Positions 16,037 through 25,158 of a stretch of DNA of 64,000 bases are shown here, one piece after another. Made by a program: the position numbers and the translations under genes. The notes under the pieces are model-generated. The model saw only the letters and a program-made list of their open reading frames with translations. It was not told the DNA's origin and did no database searches. Source of the stretch: Pseudomonas sp. TCU-HL1 (GTDB taxonomy: Bacteria > Pseudomonadota > Gammaproteobacteria > Pseudomonadales > Pseudomonadaceae); assembly GCF_001708505.1 (NCBI RefSeq), contig NZ_CP015992.1, positions 2,170,001 through 2,234,000 of the forward strand. The letters are read 5' to 3'. Each line of letters begins with the position of its first letter. Position 1 is the first letter of the stretch.

Positions 16037-16057
16037 AGCCCGGACTCCATCCGGGCT
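16037..16057. repeat. REP-like hairpin between purF and metZ
   Basis: AGCCCGGA (16037-16044) and TCCGGGCT (16050-16057) around a 5-base loop, preceded by GTCCGT. The GTAGCCCGGA...TCCGGG pattern recurs in Pseudomonas intergenic regions. It may also act as a weak terminator. Confidence 0.5.
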
Positions 16058-16079
16058 TCGTTTCTGAAGAGGTAGGGAT

Positions 16080-17291
16080 ATGACGCAGGAATGGGAAGCC
16101 GGAAGGCTGGACAGTGACCTGGAAGGCGCGTCCTTCGACACCCTGGCCGTGCGTGCCGGCCAGCGCCGTTCGCCGGAAGGTGAGCATGGCGAGGCCATGT
16201 TCCTGACCTCCAGCTACGTGTTCCGCACGGCTGCCGACGCCGCCGCGCGCTTTGCCGGCGAAGTCCCGGGCAATGTCTATTCGCGTTACACCAATCCGAC
16301 CGTGCGCACTTTCGAAGAGCGCATCGCCGCCCTCGAAGGCGCCGAGCAGGCCGTGGCCACCGCTTCCGGGATGTCGGCGATCCTGGCCATCGCCATGAGC
16401 CTGTGCAGCAGCGGCGACCACGTACTGGTGTCGCGTAGCGTCTTCGGCTCCACCATCAGCCTGTTCGAGAAGTACCTCAAACGATTCGGAATCGAAGTCG
16501 ACTACCCTGCGCTGTCCGATCTGAACGGCTGGAAAGCGGCAATCAAGCCGAACACCAAACTGCTGTTCGTCGAGTCGCCGTCCAACCCCCTGGCCGAGCT
16601 GGTGGACATTCCCGCCCTCGCCGAGATCGCCCACGCCACGGGCGCTCTGCTGGTGGTAGACAACTGCTTCTGCACTCCGGCACTGCAACAGCCGTTGAAG
16701 CTGGGTGCCGATATCGTCATGCACTCCGCCACCAAGTACATCGATGGCCAGGGCCGCACCATGGGCGGCGTAGTCGCCGGCCGTGCCGAGCACATGAAGG
16801 AAGTCGTCGGCTTCCTGCGTACCGCGGGCCCGACCCTCAGCCCCTTCAACGCCTGGGTCATGATGAAGGGCCTGGAAACCCTGCGCGTGCGTATGCAGGC
16901 CCATTGCGCCAGTGCCCTGGAGATTGCCCAGTGGCTGGAGCAGCAACCCGGTGTCGAGCGTGTTTACTACGCCGGTCTGGAAAGCCATCCGCAGCACGAA
17001 CTGGCCAAGCGTCAGCAGAAGGGGTTCGGCGCGGTGGTCAGCTTCGAGGTCAAGGGCGGCAAGGAGGCGGCGTGGCGCTTCATCGATGCTACGCGGATGA
17101 TCTCCATCACCACCAACCTGGGTGATACCAAGACCACCATTGCGCATCCTGCCACCACCTCCCACGGTCGCTTGTCGCCCCAGGAACGTGCCAATGCCGG
17201 CATCCGCGATAGCCTGGTCCGCCTGGCTATTGGCCTGGAAGACGTCGCTGATCTCAAGGCCGATTTGGAGCGCGGGCTCGCGGTGCTGTGA
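16080..17291 (+). CDS. metZ: O-succinylhomoserine sulfhydrylase
   Basis: 403 residues. PLP enzyme of the Cys/Met metabolism family that uses sulfide and O-succinylhomoserine to make homocysteine, the direct sulfhydrylation route of Pseudomonas. The Schiff-base lysine is K219 in HSATKYIDGQGR; other motifs are YSRYTNPTVRTFEERIAALEG and VVDNCFCTPALQQPL, with GDTKTTIAHPATTSH at the C-terminal domain. Full length. AGAGGTAGGG precedes ATG. The gene ends before a bidirectional-looking terminator shared with the convergent gspD. Confidence 0.94.
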   Translation: MTQEWEAGRLDSDLEGASFDTLAVRAGQRRSPEGEHGEAMFLTSSYVFRTAADAAARFAGEVPGNVYSRYTNPTVRTFEERIAALEGAEQAVATASGMSAILAIAMSLCSSGDHVLVSRSVFGSTISLFEKYLKRFGIEVDYPALSDLNGWKAAIKPNTKLLFVESPSNPLAELVDIPALAEIAHATGALLVVDNCFCTPALQQPLKLGADIVMHSATKYIDGQGRTMGGVVAGRAEHMKEVVGFLRTAGPTLSPFNAWVMMKGLETLRVRMQAHCASALEIAQWLEQQPGVERVYYAGLESHPQHELAKRQQKGFGAVVSFEVKGGKEAAWRFIDATRMISITTNLGDTKTTIAHPATTSHGRLSPQERANAGIRDSLVRLAIGLEDVADLKADLERGLAVL

Positions 17292-17366
17292 TCGAAGGCC
17301 GAACAACGTCGATGGCGGCATGACGCGCAAGATGAGCCATCCCGACTGAGCATCGGTCGAAAAGGG

Positions 17367-17403
17367 AAGGGCGGCTGCACCCAAGGGTGAGCCGCCCTTT
17401 TTG
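17367..17403 (+). terminator. Terminator after metZ
   Basis: AAGGGCGGCT (17367-17376) pairs with AGCCGCCCTT (17390-17399), with an inner CACCC/GGGTG extension and five Ts. AAAA on the left side may let it also stop the facing gspC-gspD transcript. Confidence 0.85.
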
Positions 17404-17464
17404 CGTCTGATGTCCTCTCCCCAGCCCCCTTCGAGCGGAAGGGGCTGTCAGCGCACCAGGTGAA

Positions 17465-19432
17465 TCAGGGTTTGCGCAGGTCGACCGCAGGTGCCTGCTG
17501 ACCATCGAACAATTCCACCGGCTGGCGGGGCAGGATGGCCGGGCGACCCTCCTTGTCGTGTTCGCCGACGATGCGGATATCGTTGTATTTCTTCCCGGAC
17601 AGTGCCGCGATTCCTGCGCGGTCGCGCACCACGGTCGGACGTAGGAACACCATCAGGTTGCGCTTTACATGGGTGTCCTTGGTGGAGCGGAACAACCGGC
17701 CGAGGATGGGGATGTCGCCCAGCAGCGGCACCTTGGAGTCGGTCTGGGTGATGTCGTCCTGGATCAGGCCGCCCAGGACTATCACCTGTCCGTCTTCGGC
17801 GAGAATGGTGCTCTTGATCGAGCGCTTGTTGGTGATCAGGTCCACTGCCTGTGCCGTAAGGGTCGCGGACGGCGCGATGGAGGAGATTTCCTGCTCGATC
17901 TCCAGGCGCAGGGTGGCGCCCTCGTTGATGTGCGGTGTCACCTTCAGCGTCACGCCGATGTCCTGGCGTTCGATGGTGGTGAAGGGGTTGTTGGCGCCTG
18001 AGGCATCCGTGGTGAAAGTGCCGGTCTGGAAGGGCACGTTCTGGCCCACGAGGATTTCCGCTTTCTGGTTGTCCAGGGTCAACAGACTGGGCGTGGACAG
18101 CAGGTTGCTCTTGCTGTTGGCCGAGAGTGCGGTGATCAGCGCGGCGAAGTGGTCGGTACCGATACCGATGATGGCGCCGTCCGGAAGGGTGTCGGGGATC
18201 TCGTCGTCACGGATGGCGTTGAGCACGGTGCCGACGGAGAGTCCGGTATTGCCGAAGTTCACGCCACCCAGGCCACCGGTGCCGCCACGAGCATCCACTG
18301 CCCACTGCACGCCGAGGGCGTCGGTGATGTCGCCGGAGATTTCCACAATGGCGGCTTCCACCATCACCTGCGCGCGTGGCACATCGAGTTGGCGAACGAT
18401 ATCTTCCATGGCCGTTACGACATCCGGCTCGGCCAGCATCACCAGTGCGTTCAGGCTTTCGTCGGCGCGAATCAGAATATTCTGCGGCTTGCCGGCGCCC
18501 GCGCTGCCGCCCGCTTCGCCGCCACCTTCCTCGTTTTTCAGGCCTTCGGATATTTCGCCGAGGGTTTCGGCGAGCGCCTTGGCGTCGTTATGGCGCAGGC
18601 GAATCACGCGGGTATTTGCCGAGCGCGAGGTCGGTGTGTCGAGGGATTGTGCCAGGGCCGCCAGCTTGGCCCGCGCGGACGGTGGGCCGAGGATGATCAG
18701 GCGGTTGGTGCGTGCGTCGGCGATGACCTGGGTGCCCGAAGTTCCCTTGGACTGGCCACGGTTGAGCGAGGCATTGAGTACCTCGGCAGCGTCCAGGACC
18801 CAGGCATGGCGCAGGTTGAGCACGGTGTAGTCGCGGTCACCCTTCTGGTCGAGCTGGCGCATCAGGTCTTCGATTCGCGCGATGTTGGCGGCACGGTCGC
18901 TGATGATCAGGGCGTTGGCCGAGGTCACCGCGGCCAGATGGCCGTATTGGGGGACCAGCGGTCGAATCAGTGGGATGAGCTCCGTCACCGGCGTGTGTTG
19001 CACCTGGATCACTCGAGTTTCCAGGCGTTCCGCCCCGGCACGGCTGCTGCCTGCTTCGGCCTTGGCTTCGGCATTGGGAATGATGCGCGCCTGGTCGCCC
19101 TGGGTGACCACGGTGAAGCCGTGGGTGGCCATCACCGAGAGGAACAGCTGGTAGACCTCGTTGAGCCCGAGCGGCGCTTTCGATACGACGCTGACCTGGC
19201 CCTTCACGCGCGGATCGACGATGAAGGTCTCTCCGGTGATATCGGCGATCTGGTCGATGAACTCGCGGATGTCGGCGTCCTTCAGATTGATGGTCCAGCC
19301 ATCCTGCTGCTTCTGTTGCTGCGCCCCGGCGGGTGCAGTGGCAGCCGCCTGGGCGGCAATCAGCGGCAGGGGCGCGGCCAGCATACCGGCGGCGATCAGG
19401 GCGAGCGTGAGGCGCGAGAAGGTCTGGGGCAT
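17465..19432 (-). CDS. gspD: Type II secretion secretin GspD (XcpQ)
   Basis: 655 residues. Forms the multimeric outer-membrane channel of the type II secretion system. Signal peptide (1 to about 28), N0 domain (DADIREFIDQIADITGETF), N1-N3 domains, and the C-terminal secretin barrel with VPFQTGTF, TLKVTPHINEG and VLGGLIQDD. A Gly/Ala-rich loop lies between N2 and N3. Start ATG 19432 gives a proper signal peptide; the longer frame upstream is antisense-type read-through of gspC. The gene overlaps nothing but follows gspC by four bases. No gspS pilotin is present here. Confidence 0.95.
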   Translation of the reverse strand: MPQTFSRLTLALIAAGMLAAPLPLIAAQAAATAPAGAQQQKQQDGWTINLKDADIREFIDQIADITGETFIVDPRVKGQVSVVSKAPLGLNEVYQLFLSVMATHGFTVVTQGDQARIIPNAEAKAEAGSSRAGAERLETRVIQVQHTPVTELIPLIRPLVPQYGHLAAVTSANALIISDRAANIARIEDLMRQLDQKGDRDYTVLNLRHAWVLDAAEVLNASLNRGQSKGTSGTQVIADARTNRLIILGPPSARAKLAALAQSLDTPTSRSANTRVIRLRHNDAKALAETLGEISEGLKNEEGGGEAGGSAGAGKPQNILIRADESLNALVMLAEPDVVTAMEDIVRQLDVPRAQVMVEAAIVEISGDITDALGVQWAVDARGGTGGLGGVNFGNTGLSVGTVLNAIRDDEIPDTLPDGAIIGIGTDHFAALITALSANSKSNLLSTPSLLTLDNQKAEILVGQNVPFQTGTFTTDASGANNPFTTIERQDIGVTLKVTPHINEGATLRLEIEQEISSIAPSATLTAQAVDLITNKRSIKSTILAEDGQVIVLGGLIQDDITQTDSKVPLLGDIPILGRLFRSTKDTHVKRNLMVFLRPTVVRDRAGIAALSGKKYNDIRIVGEHDKEGRPAILPRQPVELFDGQQAPAVDLRKP

Positions 19433-19436
19433 CGTG

Positions 19437-20147
19437 TCATTCGCTTTCCTGGGGCTGTTCGGCGGAAGCATCGGCAGGTGCGCTGTCCGGGTCTTCCATT
19501 TGTTGGCGCAGTTTTTCCATGCGCTCGCGCAGCTCCGCGGCGTTGTCTTCCTGCAGGCCGTTGAGCTCGTCGATGACTGCCGCGGACGAATCTTCCGAGG
19601 CGCCGCCGACGGGGGTGAAGCGTGAGCGGGGTTCCGGGAAGCTGAGACTTTCCAGGCGTCCATTACGTTCGATCTCGACCCGGTTGCGGTACACCGCGTG
19701 CACCTTCACCCCGTTGGTGATCTCATCGCCCGCGGTGAAGCGGCGAGGTTTGCCGCCTTCGTACTGGATGATGGCAATGGACTTGTCCGGGCCGGCGTGA
19801 ACGAAGCTGCCGAGCAGGGTCAGGCGCAGGTTGGTGCTGGGAGGCGGCCCGCTGGGTTGGGCCACCGGGGCGGGGCCAAACAGCGGTTCGAGGTTTTGCA
19901 GGGGCTGCGTGTTGGCCTGCGGCGTTCCGCCTTGTTCCGGCACATCGGCAGGGGCGTCGATGAGATGCAGCCAGTCGCGGGTCTGCCAGACGAAGCTGGC
20001 GGCCATGGCCAGCACCAGCAAGGCGCTGACAAGTGCCGGCGCCTGGCGCTGCAGCCAATGCGCGGAATCCGGGGCTCGCACGTGGGTCCCACTCCTAATG
20101 CTGTGTCGTTCTTCTGATCTTATGTTTGGCAGAACTGCTTTGATCAT
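19437..20147 (-). CDS. gspC: Type II secretion inner-membrane protein GspC (XcpP)
   Basis: 236 residues. Links the inner-membrane platform to the secretin. One N-terminal membrane helix (about 36-58, LVSALLVLAMAASFVW), a Pro-rich linker, the HR domain (about 95-165: RLTLLGSFVHAGPDKSIAII and KSIAIIQYEGGKPRRF), and a C-terminal coiled coil (about 195-225) in place of a PDZ domain. Start ATG 20147 is chosen because AAAGG lies seven bases upstream; an in-frame ATG at 20168 has no such site. Divergent from gspE, with gspD next. Confidence 0.88.
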   Translation of the reverse strand: MIKAVLPNIRSEERHSIRSGTHVRAPDSAHWLQRQAPALVSALLVLAMAASFVWQTRDWLHLIDAPADVPEQGGTPQANTQPLQNLEPLFGPAPVAQPSGPPPSTNLRLTLLGSFVHAGPDKSIAIIQYEGGKPRRFTAGDEITNGVKVHAVYRNRVEIERNGRLESLSFPEPRSRFTPVGGASEDSSAAVIDELNGLQEDNAAELRERMEKLRQQMEDPDSAPADASAEQPQESE

Positions 20148-20345
20148 AGCAGCGCCTTTGAATGCCATGTTCGGCTGTCTGGATGATGTTGTGATGCAGA
20201 CCCTGTGCTAAAGATATCTGTGAATTTTTACGGCTTTAGGTGGTTTTGTTAACACGGCCCATAAGAACCTTGCAGCGACTCTGCACAATTGTCGGATTGC
20301 GCTGCAATACTTCCTTTTGATCCCACCTGGAACAGGCGCGCACGG
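20148..20345. promoter_or_regulatory. Divergent gspC/gspE intergenic region
   Basis: 198 bases between the two divergent secretion operons, AT-richer than its surroundings. It must hold both promoters. In P. aeruginosa the equivalent xcpP-xcpR region is under quorum-sensing control; I see no convincing CT-N12-AG las/rhl palindrome here and do not assign boxes. Confidence 0.4.
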
Positions 20346-21833
20346 ATGAACCCTCCACTCGTTGAAGCACCCCTGCGACGGCTCCCGTTCGGATTCGCCA
20401 AGCGGCATGGCGTTCTGCTGCTCGATGGCGCGGAGCCTTGCCTGGCCCATCGGCCCGGCGTCGAGCTGGTGGCCCTGGCCGAGGCGCGGCGTTTTGCCGG
20501 GCGCAGCCTGCCGCTGAGGCCACTCAGTGGCGAGGCGTTCGAGCAGGCTCTGGCCCAGGCCTACCAGCATGACTCCTCCGCCGCCATGCAACTGGCCGAG
20601 GACCTGGGGGGCAGCCTGGACCTCGCCTCGCTGGCCGAACAGATTCCGGAAACCGAAGACCTGCTGGAGCAGGAAGACGACGCGCCGATCATCCGCCTGA
20701 TCAACGCCATCCTTGGTGAGGCCATCAAGGAAAACGCCTCGGACATCCACCTGGAAACCTTCGAGAAGCGCCTGGTCGTGCGCTTCCGCGTCGACGGCAT
20801 CCTGCGCGAAGTGCTGGAGCCCAAGCGTGAGCTGGCAGCTTTGCTGGTGTCGCGGATCAAGGTCATGGCCAGGCTGGATATCGCGGAGAAGCGCATTCCC
20901 CAGGACGGCCGCATTTCCCTGCGAGTCGCCGGGCGTGAGGTGGACATCCGTGTTTCCACGCTGCCCTCGGCCAATGGCGAGCGAGTGGTACTGCGCCTGC
21001 TGGACAAGCAGGCGGGGCGCCTGACGCTGCAGCACCTGGGCATGAGTGAGCGTGACCGGCACCTGCTGGAAGCTACCGTGCGTCGCCCCCACGGCATCCT
21101 GCTGGTCACCGGCCCCACCGGCTCGGGCAAGACCACCACCCTGTACGCCAGCCTGGTTACCCTCAATGACCGCACCCGCAACATCCTCACCGTAGAAGAC
21201 CCGATCGAATATCACATCGAGGGCATCGGCCAGACCCAGGTCAACGCCAAGGTGGACATGACCTTCGCCCGCGGCCTGCGGGCGATCCTCCGGCAGGACC
21301 CGGACGTGGTGATGGTGGGGGAGATTCGCGACCAGGAAACCGCCGAGATTGCCGTGCAGGCCTCTCTGACGGGCCACCTGGTGCTATCGACCCTGCACAC
21401 CAACAGCGCCATCGGCGCCATCACCCGTCTGGTGGACATGGGCGTCGAGCCTTTCCTGCTGTCCTCGTCGTTGCTGGGCGTACTGGCCCAGCGCCTGGTG
21501 CGTGTGCTCTGCTCGCACTGCAAGGAGGCCTACCAGGCCGACGCCGCCGAATGTCAGTTGCTCGGCGTGGAACCGGACAATGCACCCACCCTGCATCGCG
21601 CGCGCGGCTGCACGGAGTGCCACCAGCAGGGATACCGCGGACGTACCGGGATCTACGAACTGGTGGTGTTCGATGACCACATGCGCAGCCTGATCCACAG
21701 CGTTGCGTCGGAGCAGGAAATGATCCGTCACGCCCGACTGTCCAGTCCGAGCATTCGTGAGGACGGCCGGAGCAAGGTGCTGCAGGGCGTCACCACGGTG
21801 GAAGAAGTGCTGCGGGTCACCCAGGAAGAATAA
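20346..21833 (+). CDS. gspE: Type II secretion ATPase GspE (XcpR)
   Basis: 495 residues. Hexameric cytoplasmic ATPase that drives pseudopilus growth. N-terminal GspL-binding domain, then the ATPase core: Walker A GPTGSGKTTT (about 256-265), Asp box near TVEDPIEYHIEGIGQTQV, Walker B DPDVVMVGEIRD, His box. A zinc-binding loop has CSHC (about 389-392) and CTEC before HQQGYRGRTGIYE. ATG 20346 is the first ATG and fits family length. The gene is 0 bases from gspF (TAA then ATG). Confidence 0.96.
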   Translation: MNPPLVEAPLRRLPFGFAKRHGVLLLDGAEPCLAHRPGVELVALAEARRFAGRSLPLRPLSGEAFEQALAQAYQHDSSAAMQLAEDLGGSLDLASLAEQIPETEDLLEQEDDAPIIRLINAILGEAIKENASDIHLETFEKRLVVRFRVDGILREVLEPKRELAALLVSRIKVMARLDIAEKRIPQDGRISLRVAGREVDIRVSTLPSANGERVVLRLLDKQAGRLTLQHLGMSERDRHLLEATVRRPHGILLVTGPTGSGKTTTLYASLVTLNDRTRNILTVEDPIEYHIEGIGQTQVNAKVDMTFARGLRAILRQDPDVVMVGEIRDQETAEIAVQASLTGHLVLSTLHTNSAIGAITRLVDMGVEPFLLSSSLLGVLAQRLVRVLCSHCKEAYQADAAECQLLGVEPDNAPTLHRARGCTECHQQGYRGRTGIYELVVFDDHMRSLIHSVASEQEMIRHARLSSPSIREDGRSKVLQGVTTVEEVLRVTQEE

Positions 21834-23048
21834 ATGGCCGCATTCGAATACCTCGCCCTCGACGCCAAGGGCCGCCAGCAGAAGGGCGTGCTCGAGGCGG
21901 ACAGTGCCCGTCAGGTGCGTCAGTTGCTCCGCGAGCGTCAGCTGGCACCGCTGGAAGTGCGCGCCACCCGTGTTCGCGAGCAGGCCGAGCGCGGCCGCTT
22001 CAGCCTGTCGCGAGGCCTGTCTGCGCGCGATCTGGCCCTGGTGACGCGGCAGCTCGCGACGCTGGTCCAGGCGGCCCTGCCCATCGAGGAAGCGCTGCGG
22101 GCGGCGGCTGCGCAGTCCAGCAGCTCACGCATCCAGTCGATGCTGCTGGCGGTGCGCGCGCGGGTGTTGGAAGGGCACAGCCTGGCCAGCAGCCTACGCG
22201 AATTCCCTTCGGCCTTCCCCGAGCTTTACCGTGCCACTGTGGCCGCAGGCGAACATGCGGGCCATTTGGGGCCGGTGCTGGAACAGTTGGCCGACTACAC
22301 CGAGCAACGCCAGCAGTCCCGGCAGAAGATCCAGCTGGCGTTGCTGTATCCGGTGATCCTGATGTGTGCGTCGCTGTCGATCGTTGCCTTTCTTCTGGGC
22401 TTCGTGGTGCCCGACGTGGTCAAGGTGTTCATCGATTCCGGGCAGACCTTGCCGTTGTTGACCCGTGGCCTGATTGCACTGAGCGATCTGGTCAAGCATT
22501 GGGGCTGGCTGATGCTGCTGGCGGTGATTGCGGCTTTCGCCGGTGGGCGCTGGGCGCTGCGCGATCCTAACGTCCGCCAGCGTTGGCACGGCTTGGTCCT
22601 GCGCATTCCGCTGGTGGGCGGGCTGGTGCGCGCGACCGATACCGCGCGCTTCGCCTCCACCCTGGCGATCCTCACCCGGAGCGGCGTACCCCTGGTGGAA
22701 GCCCTTGGCATTGGCGCGGAAGTGATTGCCAACCGGGTGATCCGCGCGCATGTGGTGGTGGCGGCGCAGAAGGTCCGCGAAGGCGGCAGCCTGACCCGTG
22801 CCCTGGAGGGCAGCGGGCAGTTCCCGCCGATGATGCTGCACATGATCGCCAGTGGCGAACGTTCCGGTGAACTGGATCAGATGCTCGCGCGCACCGCACG
22901 CAACCAGGAGAACGACCTGGCTGCGCAGATCGCCTTGCTGGTCGGACTTTTCGAACCGTTCATGCTGGTGCTCATGGGGGCGGTGGTGTTGATGATCGTC
23001 CTCGCCATCCTGCTGCCTATCCTTTCTCTCAACCAACTCGTGGGGTAA
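21834..23048 (+). CDS. gspF: Type II secretion platform protein GspF (XcpS)
   Basis: 404 residues. Polytopic inner-membrane platform around which the pseudopilus is assembled. Two GspF domains (about 65-190 and 270-390) each start with a helical bundle (LVTRQLATLVQAALPIEEAL; FASTLAILTRSGVPLVEAL) and end at membrane helices; the last, LFEPFMLVLMGAVVLMIVLAI, is near the C-terminus. Directly abuts gspE and precedes gspG by four bases. Confidence 0.96.
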   Translation: MAAFEYLALDAKGRQQKGVLEADSARQVRQLLRERQLAPLEVRATRVREQAERGRFSLSRGLSARDLALVTRQLATLVQAALPIEEALRAAAAQSSSSRIQSMLLAVRARVLEGHSLASSLREFPSAFPELYRATVAAGEHAGHLGPVLEQLADYTEQRQQSRQKIQLALLYPVILMCASLSIVAFLLGFVVPDVVKVFIDSGQTLPLLTRGLIALSDLVKHWGWLMLLAVIAAFAGGRWALRDPNVRQRWHGLVLRIPLVGGLVRATDTARFASTLAILTRSGVPLVEALGIGAEVIANRVIRAHVVVAAQKVREGGSLTRALEGSGQFPPMMLHMIASGERSGELDQMLARTARNQENDLAAQIALLVGLFEPFMLVLMGAVVLMIVLAILLPILSLNQLVG

Positions 23049-23052
23049 TCGC

Positions 23053-23484
23053 GTGAATCTGCGCCGCAGTCAGTCGGGCTTTACGCTCATCGAAATCATG
23101 GTCGTCGTGGTCATCCTCGGCATCCTTGCCGCGCTGGTGGTGCCGCAGGTGATGAACCGTCCCGACCAGGCCAAGGTCACGGTGGCCAAGGGCGATATCA
23201 AGGCCATTGGCGCCGCCCTGGACATGTACAAGCTGGACAACTTCTCTTATCCCAGCACCCAGCAGGGCCTGGAGGCGCTGGTGAGCCGGCCGTCCGGCAA
23301 TCCGCCGGCGAAGAACTGGAACAAGGACGGCTACCTGAAGAGGTTGCCGGTCGATCCCTGGGGCAATCCGTACCAGTTCCTGTCTCCGGGCAGCAAGGGC
23401 ACCTACGACCTCTATTCCCTGGGGGCCGATGGTAAGGAAGGCGGCAGCGACAACGACGCCGACATCGCCAACTGGGACAACTGA
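23053..23484 (+). CDS. gspG: Major pseudopilin GspG (XcpT)
   Basis: 143 residues with a GTG start. Class III signal with prepilin peptidase cut after G9 (SQSG/FTLIEIM), N-methylated Phe and Glu+5, then the hydrophobic stem helix. The C-terminal domain has the Ca-binding loop region seen in major pseudopilins (SLGADGKEGGSDNDADI). Forms the body of the pseudopilus. The stop overlaps the gspH ATG. Confidence 0.96.
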   Translation: MNLRRSQSGFTLIEIMVVVVILGILAALVVPQVMNRPDQAKVTVAKGDIKAIGAALDMYKLDNFSYPSTQQGLEALVSRPSGNPPAKNWNKDGYLKRLPVDPWGNPYQFLSPGSKGTYDLYSLGADGKEGGSDNDADIANWDN

Positions 23485-24062
23485 TGAGCGGTGGGCGGCA
23501 GGGCGGCATTGACCGGGCTCCCGGTGCCCTGGCGTCCGCGGGTTTCACCCTGATCGAGGTGCTGGTGGTGATGGTGGTCATCGGCTGCCTCGCCGGTCTG
23601 GCGGTGATCAGCTCCGGCGTCGCAGGCCCGGCCCGCGAACTCAGGAACGAAGCCGAACGCCTCGCCGGTCTGATCGGCGTGCTCGCCGATGAGGCGGTGC
23701 TGGATAACCGTGAATATGGCCTGCGCATCGAACGCGATGGCTACCAGGTGTTTTTCTATGACGAAACCACCAGCCGTTGGCGGGCGCTGTCCGATGACGC
23801 TCGCCAATTGCCCGAGTGGGCTGAACTGAGCATTGAACTGGAAGGTGAGCCCCTGGCACTTCCCGCGCCGGACAAGGAGGGGAAAAAGACCAAGGATGCG
23901 CGGCCCGTGCCGCAGCTGATCATTCTTTCCAGTGGCGAACTCAGCCCGTTTCGCCTGGAACTGGGCGAGCGGCGTAAGGATGGGCTGCGCCTGCAGCTAT
24001 CCAGTGACGGTTTCCGCCTGCCGCGCGTGGAAAACCTGAGCGGCAAGGGGCGCGCTGGATGA
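23484..24062 (+). CDS. gspH: Minor pseudopilin GspH (XcpU)
   Basis: 192 residues. A 20-residue leader, long for the class, precedes the cut site SAG/FTLIEVLVVMVVIG; the globular part has GspH features (RNEAERLAGLIGVLADEAVLDNREYGL). Minor pseudopilin within or near the tip. Overlaps gspG (TGATG) and gspI (ATGA) ends, so the operon is translationally coupled. Confidence 0.93.
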   Translation: MSGGRQGGIDRAPGALASAGFTLIEVLVVMVVIGCLAGLAVISSGVAGPARELRNEAERLAGLIGVLADEAVLDNREYGLRIERDGYQVFFYDETTSRWRALSDDARQLPEWAELSIELEGEPLALPAPDKEGKKTKDARPVPQLIILSSGELSPFRLELGERRKDGLRLQLSSDGFRLPRVENLSGKGRAG

Positions 24063-24448
24063 GAGCCAGTCGAGCCTTCACCCTGATCGAAGTGCTGGTG
24101 GCCCTGGCGGTCTTCGCCGTGGTTGCCGCCAGCGTACTCACCGCCAGCGCGCGCAGCCTGCAGATTGCCTCACGCCTGGAAGACAAGACCCTGGCGATGT
24201 GGATCGCAGACAACCGGTTGACCGAGCTCCAGTTGCGGGAGACTCCGCCAGGCAGCGGGCGCGACCAGGGTGAACTGGATTTTGCCGGGCGACGCTGGGA
24301 GTGGCTGAGCCAGATCGAGGGCACCAGTGACCCGGCCCTGCGGCGCGTCACCCTCTGGGTGGCGCCGCGTCCGACCCGAGGTACTGGCGGCAAGCTGGAA
24401 GAGCGGGCCACGGTGCGCCTGGTGGGCTTCGTCGGGAGCACGCCATGA
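24059..24448 (+). CDS. gspI: Minor pseudopilin GspI (XcpV)
   Basis: 129 residues, nucleating minor pseudopilin of the tip complex with GspJ and GspK. The N-terminus MRASRA/FTLIEVLVALAVFA places alanine, not glycine, before the cleaved Phe. The remainder is typical (LAMWIADNRLTELQL, GRRWEWLSQIE). Overlaps gspH and gspJ by four bases each. Confidence 0.94.
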   Translation: MRASRAFTLIEVLVALAVFAVVAASVLTASARSLQIASRLEDKTLAMWIADNRLTELQLRETPPGSGRDQGELDFAGRRWEWLSQIEGTSDPALRRVTLWVAPRPTRGTGGKLEERATVRLVGFVGSTP

Positions 24449-25158
24449 AGCGTGTTGCGGGTTTCACCCTGCTGGAGCTGCTGATCGCCATCGCCATCTT
24501 TGCACTGCTGGCCCTCGGCACCTGGCGCATGCTCGGCGCCGTGCTCGACAGCGACGAAGCCACACGCATCCAGGAGCAACAGTTGCGTGAGCTGGTGCGA
24601 GCCGTTTCAGCCTTCGAGCGGGACGTGCGCCAGGTGGAATCCCGGCCGATTCGCGATGCCTATGGCGAGTCCCGTGCTGCGCTGCTGGGGGAGCACCAGG
24701 GCGACGACGACACGCTGGAGCTGACGCGCGGCGGCTGGCGCAACCCCACAGGTACTCAGCGCTCACGTTTGCAGCGGGTGCGCTGGCAACTGTCCGGCGA
24801 GCGCCTGGAACGGCGCTACTGGACCGCGCTGGACCAGGCACAGGACAGCCTGCCGCAGGTGCAGGCTGCGCTGGATGGCGTTACCGCCCTGAAGCTGCGC
24901 TACATGGATGACAGCGGTGACTGGCAGGACAGCTGGCCGCCGGCCGGGCTGTCGGACGACGAACGCCTGGACCGCTTGCCGCGTGCCCTGGAGCTGGCCC
25001 TGGAGCATCGCCGCTATGGCGAACTGCGCCGGATCGTGCGGCTGGTGGAGAACCCGCCAAGGCAGGCTCCACAGGCCGGTGAGGATTCGCAGGATGGCGA
25101 GCAGGAGACGCCGCAGAATGGCCAGCAGGATGGCAGCGAACAGGAGGCCACGCAATGA
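24445..25158 (+). CDS. gspJ: Minor pseudopilin GspJ (XcpW)
   Basis: 237 residues. Cut site MKRVAG/FTLLELLIAIAIFALLALGT; globular domain with AFERDVRQVESRPIRDAYGE and LRYMDDSGDWQDSWPP. The C-terminus is a Gln/Glu/Asp-rich tail (about the last 25 residues) that is low complexity and probably disordered. Part of the GspI-J-K tip. Confidence 0.93.
   Translation: MKRVAGFTLLELLIAIAIFALLALGTWRMLGAVLDSDEATRIQEQQLRELVRAVSAFERDVRQVESRPIRDAYGESRAALLGEHQGDDDTLELTRGGWRNPTGTQRSRLQRVRWQLSGERLERRYWTALDQAQDSLPQVQAALDGVTALKLRYMDDSGDWQDSWPPAGLSDDERLDRLPRALELALEHRRYGELRRIVRLVENPPRQAPQAGEDSQDGEQETPQNGQQDGSEQEATQ

Noticed and set aside
17465..19663. N-terminal extension of GspD to 19663
   Set aside because: The extra 77 residues overlap gspC out of frame, and the signal peptide begins at ATG 19432.
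20148..20345. las/rhl quorum-sensing box between gspC and gspE
   Set aside because: Expected from P. aeruginosa, but no convincing CT-N12-AG dyad found by eye.
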